A stretch of 64,000 nucleotides of DNA from Lutraria lutraria (taxonomy: Eukaryota; Mollusca; Bivalvia; Venerida; Mactridae), in contig OZ026843.1 of NCBI GenBank assembly GCA_964023205.1, positions 10,273,093-10,337,092 on the forward strand, in the 5' to 3' direction. Of the stretch, positions 11,701-22,076 are shown one piece after another (the stretch's first letter is position 1; each line of letters starts with the position of its first letter). The notes under the pieces are model-generated. The model had not been told where the DNA came from. It saw only the letters and a list, made by a program, of their open reading frames with translations, and ran no database searches. A program made the position numbers and the translations under genes.

Positions 11701-14700
11701 GTGATTGATTACTATACATATCAACAGGCTTTTCAGCACTATTAGTTTTTTCCTAGCTTCTCTGAAAACCTTTCTAGGTTTATGGCCATTGAAAATTGTT
11801 TTTCTGTAATTTAAGTACTGTGGAATCATTAATTTTCGTTGGGGATTTAATTTCGTGGATCATCCACAAAATCAAATCCCCACGAATTCAAATGCAGAGA
11901 TAAGGCATTTCTTTTCAAAAATCTAAATCCACGAATTTATGTCCCCACGAAATAGCCATTTTAGTAAAAACCACGAAAATTGAGCCCAACGAAAATGAAT
12001 GAAAATACAATATATAAATATACTGCTAGAAAGCCTGGTATACAGGTATAATGTTTTTGTATAAAGGAACTGTCAACATTTGTTGTGCTCTAAATGTCTT
12101 ACTGAAGATCATATAACCTGTCAATATACTCTTTGTCAATGAACTTAGAGTGTAAATGTTTTGGACAAGCATCTGATTTAAATTCCAAGCAGCTGTGATG
12201 TTTTTACATAATTATATGCGTCTGATAGAAATGTCTAAACCATCACTTTGGAAAGCTGTTATCCCTGTTTGCTATAAATACCCGATGATGGAATTGATCA
12301 CATTTAAATGACATTATATCATTCTGCAATGAATTTTCACAGTATAAAGAGATTTCAGATAATGTTTTGAGCTGTCTGAATGACTACTAAGATATGATGT
12401 ACAGTAAAACCTCAATTATCCGAAATCAACGGGACCGAAATATATTTTCAGATAAGTCGTGGTTTCGGATAACACGATTCCGATAATCTAGCTTTTTTTA
12501 CATTTATATATAAAGTGGGATATTGGGACCTAAAATTCATTTCGGACAACGCCAGGTGTTTGGATAATCCGAGTTCAGATAATCAAGGTTTTACTGTATT
12601 TATACTATACTGGCTGTTACATCATCCTTCTTGTATATCTGTAGGTTTGGGTTGTAAGTTCATCAGAACCCAGGTTACCATTGTTAGTAGAAGATGCTGC
12701 CAGACCTGACTCTGATGAGGTAAGAACTTGTGTCATCATTTTTATCTTATTGAAACAAAGGTAAATTCATATACTTTCAAGTATGGTTACAGTGAGCACT
12801 GATGTAGTGAAGACTCCAATATGAAGGCGACATTACTATTCTTGTGACATCACTTTTATTGTGACATCAATATTCATTACTTTATTATGACATAAATATT
12901 CATCACTATTCTTGTGACATCCCTTTTATTGTGACATCAGTATTCATCACTATTCTTGTGACATCAATATTCATCACTATTCTTGTGACATCACTTTTAT
13001 TGTGACATCAATGTTCATCACTATTCTTGTGACATCCCTTTTATTGTGACATCAGTATTCATCACTATTCTTGTGACATCAATATTCATCACTATTCTTG
13101 TGACATCACTTTTATTGTGACATCAATATTCATCACTATTCTTGTGACATCACTTTTATTGTGACATCAGTGTTCATCACTATTCTTGTGACATCACTTT
13201 TATTGTGACATCAATATTCATCACTATTATTGTTACATCACTTTTATTGTGACATCAATATTCATTACTATTATTGTGACATCAATTTTATTGTGACATC
13301 AATATCCATCACTATTCTTATGACATCACTTTTATTGTGACATCAATGTTCATCACTATTCTTATGATATCCCTTTTATTGTGACATCAATATTCATCAC
13401 TATTCTTGTGACATCACTTTTATTGTGACATCAGTGTTCATCACTATTCTTGTGACATCACTTTTATTGTGACATCAATATTCATCACTATTATTGTTAC
13501 ATCACTTTTATTGTGACATCAATATTCATTACTATTATTGTGACATCAATTTTATTGTGACATCAATATCCATCACTATTCTTATGACATCACTTTTATT
13601 GTGACATAAATATTCATCACTATAGTTGTGACATCACTTTTATTGTGACATCAATATTCATCACTATTCTTGTGACATCACTTTTATTGTGACATCAATG
13701 TTCATCACTATTCTTGTGACATCACTTTTATTGTGACATCAGTGTTCATCTCTATTCTTGTGACATCAATATTAATCACTATTCTTGTGACATCACTTTT
13801 ATTGTGACATAAATATTCATCACTATTCTTGTGACATCACGTTTATTGTGACATCAGTGTTCATCACTATTCTTGTGACATCACTTTTATTGTGACATCA
13901 ATATTCATCACTATTCTTGTGACATCAATATTCATCACTATTATTGTGACATCACTTTTATTGTGACATCAATATTCATCACTATTATTGTGACATCACT
14001 TTTATTGTGACATCAGTGTTCATCACTATTATTGTGACATCACTTTTATTGTGACATCAATATTCATTACTATTATTGTGACATCACTTTTATTGTGACA
14101 TCAATATTCATCACTATTATTGTGACATCACTTTTCTTGTGACATCAATATTAATCACTATTCTTGTGACATCACTTTTATTGTGACATAAATATTCATC
14201 ACTATTCTTATGATATCCCTTTTATTGTGACATCAATATTCATCACTATTCTTGTGACATCAATATTAATCACTATTCTTGTGACATCACTTTTATTGTG
14301 ACATCAATACTCATCACTATTCTTGTGACATCACTTTTATTGTGACATCAGTGTTCATCACTATTCTTGTGACATCACGTTTATTGTGACATCAATATTC
14401 ATTACTATTATTATGACATCAATTTTATTGTGACATCAATATCCATCACTATTCTTATGACATCACTTTTATTGTGACATAAATATTCATCACTATTGTT
14501 GTGACATCACTTTTATTGTGACATCAATATTCATCACTATTCTTGTGACATCACTTTTATTGTGACATCAATGTTCATCACTATTCTTGTGACATCACTT
14601 TTATTGTGACATCAGTGTTCATCACTATTCTTGTGACATCAATATTAATCACTATTCTTGTGACATCACTTTTATTGTGACATAAATATTCATCACTATT

Positions 14701-17700
14701 CTTATGATATCCCTTTTATTGTGACATCAATATTCATCACTATTCTTGTGACATCACTTTTATTGTGACATCAGTGTTCATCACTATTCTTGTGACATCA
14801 ATATTAATCACTATTCTTGTGACATCACTTTTATTGTGACATCAATACTCATCACTATTTTTGTGACATCACTTTTATTGTGACATCAGTGTTCATCACT
14901 ATTCTTGTGACATCACGTTTATTGTGACATCAATATTCATCACTTTTATTGTGACATCACTTTTATTGTGACATCAGTGTTCATCACTATTCTTGTGACA
15001 TCACTTATTGTGACATCAATATTCATCACTATTCTTGTGACATCACTTTTATTGTGACATCAGTGTTCATCACTATTCTTGTGACATCACTTTTATTGTG
15101 ACATCAGTGTTCATCACTATTCTTGTGACATCACTTTTATTGTGACATCAATATTCATCAATTGTTACAAATGTATTAAGTTTTCTTTCTCCACTTAAAT
15201 TTAATATGTTTATGGAAAATTGATTACTGACAGGAATATTTGAGTATATACATCCGTTCATCCAGATTACGCTTGTCTGAACTACCGTATAACTCAGTGA
15301 ATAGATGGAGATTTTGAAATAACTACAAAATAGCTGGCGAGTTTCTCATTTGATTGTTTTATTTTAAATTTGTTTATACTACACACAATAATTATGCTTG
15401 TAGTTTCTGTAAAAATAAATTCCTGTATTTGTGTGATATTTGTATTTTAGGGTTTAGCTACCGTAAATCAGGATACTAGATTGGACAATCGTGCGATTGA
15501 TCTTAGAACTACAACAAACCAAGCCATTTTTAGACTAGAGGCAGGTGTCTGTAAACTTTTCAGGGAATACCTTGATAATATTGGATTTGTAGAAATTCAT
15601 ACCCCAAAAATTATCTCTGGTAAGATTTAAGATTAATTTAAAGTAAGACTTGTCATAGATTTATTGTAAGACATAGATATAGATCATTTAAGATTTTACT
15701 GAATTTTGAAAAAGAAAAAAAGGTTGCAAAGGTAACATACTTAATGTAAATATTTTCTAGTATATGTCTCAACATTTCTGGCATTTCCTAGTTCTTCTAA
15801 TGTTACAAAGTCTGCGTATCATACATTGTAGTTTTGATAATCTGCTGAATTACTTAAATGCTGTATTTAGTTCCTTTTCTGCGGAATAACATTCATAAAT
15901 CATGTCTGAAGTGTAACAATTGTACAGAGTTAAGAAAAAAAGCAGTGCTTATCTCATGAGTGTCATTAAAGCTTATGTGTGTCTTTTGTATATAGCTGCA
16001 TCAGAAGGAGGTGCTAATGTGTTCAAAGTGTCCTATTTCAAAGGGAATGCATACTTAGCGCAGTCTCCACAGCTGTACAAACAGATGGCTATATCGGCTG
16101 ATTTCGAGAAAGTTTACACTGTTGGTGCCGGTAGGTATTAATTTTACATGGTAAACATGTCTGGATACAAGCTAACTACCAGCATGCTGCTTCTCATACT
16201 TAGAAACCAACTTTATTTTGTAGATTATTAGTCTGGGGGAATTTGTCGTTAAAATACTTTGTCTTGTCACTTCTTACAGACTTTCTAGACGATATTTTAT
16301 CAAATATGTTTTGTGAACAAGTACTTTGTGTTACTAGCGTTCACTGTTCATCAATATTTTACTCACACATTGAGAATATTTTCTGCAGCTAGATCAGAGA
16401 CTTCTTACATCCTATTTGAATGATTGTCGTCTTTATCAAGTCTTTTACATCTTAATGACAGATTAGGAATATATATATCAAAGCATTTATATTAGATAAA
16501 GCTATGCTTTTTTTAGATAATACAGAGTACAAATCTGGCCCATTTTATGCCCCTGTATCGATAGATCAGGAGCATATTATTTTTGGCCTATCTGTCCGCC
16601 TGTTTGTACCAAACTTATAAAATGCTTCCACCAACAGTCATCAATTTTCATATGTTGGTTCCTCATGACAACCTCTATAGGACATGTGCATGTTAAGGTC
16701 AGTAGGTCAAAGGGCAAGGTCACCTGGAGAGGGCATTATGTCAGTGTATTTTAAAAACACATCTTGTTTCTTCCATGTTTTACTAGGGGCCCAGTACCTT
16801 ATCTTACTTGTATAAAATGCCAATGATACTGAGATAAGGAGTTAAAGTAAGCTGGACGTTATTTTTTATATGCTTCCATATCATAATTAATTTGTATTCT
16901 ATATAACTGTATAAGGAATTCAGTGTTACAGTAAAATTGTCTTGTTTTTGTAATATAGAAGACTAGTGGTACTAGATATTTGTTCTGAATCTATGTATAC
17001 AGAAATAATCAATCTCATAAACTTGATTGACCATGTAAATAGTATACAGTTCTCATAATTAGCCACAATATTATGAATTAAAAGTGATTTTTACTTGTGA
17101 ATGAAGAATTGTTGATTATGAAATGTGGTTGATAATGACATATGATTGATTATTTTGTCAATTTGCAGTATTCAGAGCTGAGGATTCAAACACTCATCGC
17201 CATTTAACTGAGTTTGTTGGTGTGGACATGGAAATGTGCTTCAATTATCATTATCATGAAGTACTTGATGTGCTTGGTGAATTGTTTGTCTCCATATTTA
17301 AAGGTCTCAGAGACAGGTTCGTAATATTTCAATGAACTTTTTGGTCTAATTCATTCAGGAAACAACGAAACTGAATGAGTTGAGTATAGTCAAAATATAG
17401 CTAAACGCAACATGTGAATAGCATAAAAAAATTCTTTGTATAATATTTATTAAAACAATTAACAAGATAAGCTTCTGAATGATAACTGTATGTGTTTCTT
17501 CTTTCCCGTTGATGACTTATCTGAAGATGATTAAAATATGAAAATTGTTTAAATTAAATTTTTATATAAAAGATTGTTGATCTAACCTAAAACAAAGAGA
17601 CTTAATGTTTACATTGAATTGAACGGATTTTGAAATACATTTGTCAGGTTATAAAGGGATCATCTGAGACCTTTTTTTACTCCTTTCCAGGTATGCTGAA

Positions 17701-20700
17701 GAAATAACTGAAGTATGTAAGCAATATCCTGCTGAGCCATTTAAGTTCTTGGAACCAAGGTGAATACATTTTTAACTGCCACCCTACTGACACAGGTTTA
17801 ACTGTAATTGTTACATTGTGCACAGTGACACAGGTTTTACTGTAATTTAACCATTGTGCACTGTGACACAGGGTTTACTGTAATTGTACCACCGTGCACA
17901 GTGACACAGGTTTTAATGTAATTGTACCATTGTGCAGTGACACAGGTTTTACTGTAATTTAACCATTGTGCACTGTGACACAGGGTTTACTGTAATTGTA
18001 CCACCGTGCACAGTGACACAGGTTTTAATGTAATTGTACCACCGTGCACAGTGACACAGGTTTTACTGTAATTTAACCATTGTGCACTGTGACACAGGGT
18101 TTACTGTAATTGTACCACCGTGCACAGTGACACAGGTTTTAATGTAATTGTACCATTGTGCACAGTGACACAGGTTTTAATGTAATTGTACCATTGTGCA
18201 CAGTGACACAGGTTTTAATGTAATTGTACCATTGTGCAGTGACACAGGTTTTACTGCATAATTATACAAATACATATAGTTGAACAACTTAATAACAATT
18301 ATGAATGGCAATAATTCTTTACTTCTGTGCTGGTGTAAACAACCTGAGTGGTTGGTTAACATGGTTATTAAGTTAATTTACTAATGAAAAACAGAGACTG
18401 ACACAATGCCTTAAAACACACATTCATAATATTTAACAACCATAAAGGTACTAAGCGTCTTTAATTATCCAGTGTTTTAGTGGTAAAAATTGTTTTAAAC
18501 AAATGGTTGGTTTATAGATATGTTAACTTAAATATATTGCACTGTATTGAAGCTTGCGTCTGGAGTTTAAAGAGGGTGTGGCGATGCTTCGTGAGGCTGG
18601 TGTTGAGATGGAAGACGATGAAGACTTGAGTACAGCCAATGAAAAACTGCTAGGAAGACTTGTCAGAGCCAAAGTAAATAACTTTCAGATTCATTCCTAT
18701 TCAGAACTTGGTTAGCCTGCTGCCCGTCAGCTCTGTGGTTAGAGCGTTTGTCTGGTGATCGAGAGGTTGTGAGTTCGAACCCTGTGCGAGGCTCACACGT
18801 GACAAATGTGACTGAAGATTTTACATCCTATGTTAAATTGTCCTCCACCTCTGAATTATGTGGGGTAGCTTGGCAGAAGCTTACAGATAGAATGTGGTTA
18901 GTACTCAGGTTAAGACATAAATGAAGTCCAGGAAAACTGGTTAGGATAACTGCCCACCATGATATGACTGAAATAATGTTGAAAATGGCATTAAACCTGA
19001 TGAAACAAAACAAACAGAACTTGGTTAACATTTTTTACCTTAGTCTGTATTTTGCCTTGAGCAAATTTCTCCGATTCCAATTCATAAGTTATTTTTGTAT
19101 ACCTCCAGCAGATTGGTCTGTGTTTTGCGATGCAAACTGATTCTGTAAACAAAATACTGATTGTTTATGTGTCTGGATGTATAAATGTAATTTTTCCATG
19201 GATCTATTGGTTATGACATTTTTGTAGTAATTTAATATTGTGAATTGTTTTAAAATTTCTTAGAATAAAACAAACTTTTGAAGTTGTTCAGCAAAGATAC
19301 ATCCCCAAATAGGGCCTCCCGTGTGAACTATATGTGGCCTGAAACAGGGGGCATACCGCAGACCCTATTGGGCCCAAAACTATTGTGAGGAATGTAAATG
19401 TGAACAATTGTATTGCTATTCAGTTGGAGTATCACATCATATCAAATCAGTCACATTAGTATTTGCTTATCTTAACTCATAAAAAATTAAACAAGTGAGT
19501 TTATATAAATACAGCACACACAAAGTTGTTATTGTTAAAAGGGACTTGATGTTCTAAATGTTTTGTTCATTTCAGTATGATACTGATTTCTACATCCTTG
19601 ACAAATTTCCTCTAGCTGTTCGACCATTCTACACCATGCCGGACCCTAGCAATCCTGTAAGTACCTTTATGTACATTTCATCATCTGGAGTTGAGTATTG
19701 TAATAGATTATGTAACTAGCTTGAAATATCTGTCATCCATTGATAATTGACTTAAGTCTCTGTAGAAGTTATAGTATTTACACATATCTTGAATGAAGTC
19801 TAAGTCAATGTAGTAACACATGAACACAATCCAATTCATAAGCAAAGGTCACATAAGGAAACAAAGGTCCTTCCTTTGTTAAGCAACTACAGTGGTAATG
19901 ATGAACTTCTTGCTCATAAATTTATATTATTTTCTTTTTTTAATACTTTCATTTTTTGAAAATTCAAGTCTTGATTCTTATTTTTCTGAAATTGATTCAA
20001 ACACAGACATAAATAAAACTAAGTCACTCTGCATTTTCAGACAAAATGGGCTAACTCCTATGATTGTTTCATGCGAGGAGAGGAGATTATGTCTGGTGCT
20101 CAGAGAATTCATGATGCCAAATTCTTGGAAGAGCGAGCCAAGATACATGGAATAGGTAAACTGTTTTGTGTTCATTTGTTTAACTCTTTCTATTCATTCA
20201 GCATTACTTTCCTTAATATTTATATGATCGGTATTTGGTATTTTATTTGATGTCTTGCCTTACAATTATCTTCTGAGGATTTGTTTAAGTTTTTTTCTAC
20301 TAAAAGTAGATATTTGTGTCTGAATAATTTCCTCATGGGCTTTACAGTCATGTGTCTTATCAATATTATATACAGTTGTCAGATGACCCAATCAGAATTT
20401 CTGTACTAACCTTTGTGTACTAATCTTTCCTTTACATTCCTTGAAGAACTTCAATTTTTTCCTTGTGATGTTTGAATGAATTTTAGGTGGTGTATGACTC
20501 TTAATGTATGTTTAGTATTATTGTCCTTGTGATACATGTACCTTGTCCCATCTATATTAAACCTTTAGTCTTTAAGTTACATCCTGTGACTTATTTGATG
20601 AAGATTTGTTCATGTACATGTATAATGTATTTCAGATATTGAGACCATTAGGAGTTATATTGATACCTTCAAATATGGTGCACCTCCGCATGCTGGTGGA

Positions 20701-21719
20701 GGTATTGGTAAGTTATCTACCTTACATAGTTACATTTCATCTGCTTGTATTTCTTGTATCACTTATTACATGCCCCACATTTATAATTAATACCCCTCAG
20801 TGTATACATGCCCCTCTTTTATCATGAACACCCCTGAGAATATACATCTTCTAAAATTAATACCCCACAGTATGCATGCCCCTCTTTTAATTAATGCTCC
20901 TCACTAAATTCATGCCCTACATTTAATTACTACCATACATGTATTACATGCCCTTCATTAATAAACTTATCATCACACATTTGATTAACGCCCCTCACTT
21001 CATAAATGTCCCATATCATTTAATTAATGACTCTCGTCTGAAAAATAAAAAATCATGACATACCACAAATTTCTCTTTACATCCACTGTGCTCACAAATC
21101 ATTCCAATCTTAGTGTAGCTCATTTATAAAATCTGTAAAATATAATGCCTGTGGAGACATTTCTATATTTCTATATTCACGTATTCGTGATTTTTCTCCG
21201 ACATATTAATGTGCAGCCACTGCTAACTTGTCATAGAGGAATATGTCTTTCTTTTATTATTAGCATTCATTTACCAGCTGCTCAGGAAGCTAGTATCTGT
21301 ATGACACCCTTCTGTATGATATATATTATTATATACTGATTATGATCAGTTCATTGTTGAAAGCTTATTTGTTTTAATTAGAATGGTCGATATCCGATGA
21401 GGTCACTATTATTAAAAACTAAATAATCTAGATAGGTATTCTTAGATAAAAAAAATAATTTTAAACTCATTTTTGACATTATTTGATCTTTTCGCTCAAA
21501 GCACATAAACTAATACCAATTAAAACGACCAACAATAACCATAGACAATACATATACCCGGTAAATGTGTATATAACTATATATATATTCATCTGATATA
21601 TATAAAAACAATTTTTTTTAATTTCAGGGCTTGAGAGAGTGACCATGTTGTATTTAGGTCTGGACAATATCAGAAAATCCTCATTATTCCCACGTGACCC
21701 CAAGAGACTCACGCCCTAG
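4018..21719 (+). CDS. DARS1: Cytoplasmic aspartyl-tRNA synthetase, 15 coding exons, complete
   Basis: Joins L-aspartate to tRNA-Asp with ATP; in animals the protein is usually part of the cytosolic multi-synthetase complex. Coding exons: 4018-4031, 8601-8706, 9549-9720, 9994-10096, 10521-10623, 12645-12719, 15451-15619, 15996-16130, 17169-17316, 17691-17759, 18553-18673, 19576-19656, 20041-20155, 20636-20707, 21628-21719. They sum to 1575 nt with phases that fit at every junction, giving 524 residues against about 500 in vertebrates. The extra length is a lysine-rich N-terminal extension. Visible landmarks are the OB-fold anticodon-binding domain (about residues 80-165), the flexible loop SEGGANVF, motif 2 [15 protein letters not shown] and motif 3 GIGLERVTM, ending in [10 protein letters not shown]. 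The start was chosen because its 14-nt exon supplies the right phase (GG|C) for exon 2 and follows promoter-like sequence. The gene is tail to tail with the CNTNAP gene. Confidence 0.97.
4667..4740 (+). mobile_element. SINE 3' fragment
   Basis: The stretch GGTGAACTGTCTGCCTCATA and the following A-rich tail match, base for base over most of their length, the 3' part of the longer SINE at 55115-55360. Only the tail region remains here, with no tRNA-like head. Confidence 0.55.
5407..5463. repeat. Hairpin-forming inverted repeat
   Basis: TGGTTTCCGTTCCC at 5407-5420 pairs with GGGGACGGAAACCA at 5450-5463 (13 of 14 positions), with a loop of about 29 bases. A second short stem, GAGGCCTA/TAGGCCTC with a 3-base loop, is at 5113-5131. 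They may be remnants of a fold-back element; no function is evident. Confidence 0.6.
6755..6888 (-). mobile_element. tRNA-Ala-like dispersed repeat, copy 1
   Basis: On the - strand this reads as a tRNA-like unit: TAGCTCAGTTGGTAGAGCAT (A box), an anticodon loop CTTGCAA (TGC, alanine) and GGTTCGAGCC (B box). The acceptor arms do not pair well, so it is not a working tRNA gene. The conserved sequence extends into a 5' leader (AAATTGGCTGGGATATTCAC) and a 3' trailer (ATTTTCCTCCTATTAC) shared with 52173-52330. This marks it as a dispersed, tRNA-derived element. Confidence 0.7.
7018..7113 (-). mobile_element. tRNA-Ala-like dispersed repeat, internally deleted copy
   Basis: A second copy of the same element lies about 140 bp from the first and in the same orientation. 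It keeps the 3' trailer, A box and 5' leader but lacks the anticodon arm 3' side and the T arm. The deletion joins AAAATAAT directly to GTCAGATGCTC. The pair probably arose by local duplication followed by deletion. Confidence 0.65.
8247..8519 (+). mobile_element. Dispersed repeat family A, copy 1
   Basis: Begins TTTTATATGCCC, continues with a GGTC(A/G)TATTATGGGAACA block, and ends GTGACCTGGTACTCTTGTT. The same order of blocks recurs at 9164-9385 (+) and as fragments at 38691-38776 (-) and 43623-43671 (-). The ends do not form terminal inverted repeats and there is no open frame. It sits 81 bp before DARS exon 2. Confidence 0.75.
8918..9085 (-). mobile_element. tRNA-derived SINE family S, 3'-truncated
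   Basis: Read on the - strand it has a tRNA-like head (GTGGTACAGTGGTTTGTGCA) followed by the family body TTTTCCTC...TTCCTTGTTG...GTTAGTACTGG. That body also appears in the copies at 25677-25955 and 32215-32490. The conserved 3' core of those copies is missing. Located in DARS intron 2. Confidence 0.5.
9164..9385 (+). mobile_element. Dispersed repeat family A, copy 2
   Basis: Same block order as 8247-8519: TTTTATACGCCC, a GGTCGTATTATGGGAACACC block, a GGATCTTCACTAAACTTAAT block, and the end GTGACCTGGCACTCTTGTTT. Shorter than copy 1 and diverged. Located in DARS intron 2. Confidence 0.75.
9549..12719 (+). CDS. DARS1: DARS exons 3-6: OB-fold anticodon-binding domain and hinge
   Basis: Exons 9549-9720, 9994-10096, 10521-10623 and 12645-12719 encode about residues 41-191. 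The segment [18 protein letters not shown] begins the beta-barrel, followed by [17 protein letters not shown] and [16 protein letters not shown], the usual OB-fold strands of class IIb synthetases. Exon 6 ends in the hinge ([19 protein letters not shown]) leading to the catalytic domain. In this family the barrel recognises the GUC anticodon of tRNA-Asp. Confidence 0.93.
11819..12003. mobile_element. Palindromic MITE (family M1), copy 1
   Basis: Terminal inverted repeats TCATTAATTTTCGTTGGG and its near complement CCAACGAAAATGAATGA. The interior is also largely self-complementary (GGGGATTTAATTTCGTGG versus CCACGAAATAGCC). The same element is at 33811-34008 in the CNTNAP gene with about the same length and high similarity. 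No open frame. Confidence 0.8.
12402..12596. mobile_element. Tigger/pogo-like MITE with TA target sites
   Basis: Left end CAGTAAAACCTCAATTATCC, right end (reverse complement) CAGTAAAACCTTGATTATCT, flanked on both sides by TA (12400-12401 and 12597-12598). CAGT-type ends with TA duplication are the signature of Tc1/mariner-superfamily elements, and AAACCTCxATTATCCG resembles Tigger/pogo termini. At 195 bp with no open frame it is a non-autonomous derivative. It ends 48 bp upstream of DARS exon 6. Confidence 0.85.
12832..15160. repeat. 2.3-kb minisatellite, 44-bp unit, in DARS intron 6
   Basis: A head-to-tail array whose basic unit is 44 bp: CTATTCTTGTGACATCA plus a 27-bp part, CTTTTATTGTGACATCA and ATATTCATCA. 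Length over period gives about 53 units. Each unit contains two TTGTGACATCA blocks. Variants (CAGTGTTCATCA, TTATTGTTACATCA, TTATGATATCCC) recur in the same order at different places, so the array has grown by duplication of multi-unit blocks. It lies entirely within the intron between 12720 and 15450 and does not touch a splice site. Confidence 0.97.
15451..17316 (+). CDS. DARS1: DARS exons 7-9: catalytic core with motifs 1 and 2
   Basis: Exons 15451-15619, 15996-16130 and 17169-17316 encode about residues 192-341. Exon 7 contains the [15 protein letters not shown] and [10 protein letters not shown] segments around class II motif 1 (dimer interface). Exon 8 contains SEGGANVF and [10 protein letters not shown], which shape the aspartate pocket. 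Exon 9 contains motif 2, [15 protein letters not shown], whose arginine contacts ATP. One oddity: the residue two before the motif-2 phenylalanine is alanine (GAVFRAE), where animal and fungal homologues as I recall them have proline (GPVFRAE). The codon lies at the exon 8/9 junction. Confidence 0.93.
16550..16770 (+). mobile_element. Dispersed repeat family B fragment
   Basis: Begins TTTTATGCCCCTGTATCGAT, has AGGAGCATATTATTTTTGGC, then GTCTGTCCGCCTG-like text, ending ACATCTTGTTTC. A related opening (TTTTTATGCCTGGGCATCAA...GGGGCATATAT) marks the insertion at 53289. Located in DARS intron 8, about 420 bp after exon 8. No coding potential. Confidence 0.45.
17691..21719 (+). CDS. DARS1: DARS exons 10-15: C-terminal catalytic domain with motif 3
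   Basis: Exons 17691-17759, 18553-18673, 19576-19656, 20041-20155, 20636-20707 and 21628-21719 encode about residues 342-524. Conserved blocks are [56 protein letters not shown] (motif 3, ATP-binding arginine in GLER) and the C terminus [10 protein letters not shown] followed by TAG at 21717-21719. All active-site blocks are intact, so the gene looks functional. Confidence 0.95.
17785..18253. repeat. 38-bp minisatellite with a three-unit higher-order pattern, DARS intron 10
   Basis: About 12 copies of a 38-bp unit of the type GTTTTACTGTAAT...GTGCACAGTGACACAG. Three versions follow each other repeatedly: one with TTTAACCATTGTGCACTG, one starting GGTTTACTG with ACCACCGTGC, one with GTTTTAATG. 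Some copies lack two bases. The array starts 26 bp after the exon 10 donor. Confidence 0.95.
18722..19015 (+). mobile_element. Full-length tRNA-derived SINE
   Basis: A tRNA-like head (GCTCTGTGGTTAGAGCG A box, GAGTTCGAACCC B box) is followed by a body and the 3' core CTGCCCACCATGATATGACT, then GAAATAATGTTGAAAATGGC, ending in an ACAAAACAAACA-type tail. The same 3' core, diverged, is in the SINEs at 25677 and 32215. Located in DARS intron 11, about 50 bp after the exon 11 donor. Confidence 0.75.
20770..21035. repeat. Degenerate CCCCTC/ATTAAT repeat in DARS intron 14
   Basis: Blocks such as ATTAATACCCCTCAG, ATACATGCCCCTCTTTTA and ATTAACGCCCCTCACTTCAT recur irregularly every 30-60 bases. It looks like an old, diverged tandem array with no exact period. 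Confidence 0.55.
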
Positions 21720-22070
21720 ATAGTGTAAAATTGACATATCGTTCATCCATACAGCATACGCTTGAATTATCATCATCATGGGTTCTGGGAGATGTCTCAT
21801 TTCTTTCAATATCAAAGTATGCTGTTATAAGAACGACGTTCAAAGTTGGTGTGCCTACCTTTAATATAGAGATGGATATTTGTTACAATAGTGCTAAAAA
21901 TGTGTGATGATTATGAAATATTGGACTTCACCACTATACAAGTACAGTTCCTACATGGAGATTTAACCACATGAGTGGTTAAATGTTAATGCTCGTAAAT
22001 AAATAACTATATTAGTTACTTCATTGCACTGATTATTTATACTTCTACTGTCTTCAAATGCTTGTCATGA

Positions 22071-22076
22071 AATAAA
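22071..22076 (+). terminator. DARS1: Candidate DARS polyadenylation signal
   Basis: AATAAA lies 352 bases after the DARS stop codon and is the clearest hexamer there. Overlapping AATAAATAA near 21996 is an alternative. Transcript evidence is needed to choose between them. Confidence 0.5.

Larger units (their letters stand above)
10624..12644. other. DARS intron 5 (2.0 kb)
   Basis: Non-coding. It contains two MITEs described separately (11819-12003 and 12402-12596); the second ends only 48 bp before exon 6. I see nothing else of note. Confidence 0.7.

Noticed and set aside
12832..15160. CRISPR-like appearance of regular repeats
   Set aside because: The whole unit repeats with no unique spacers, and the host gene is a spliced eukaryotic gene. 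It is a minisatellite.
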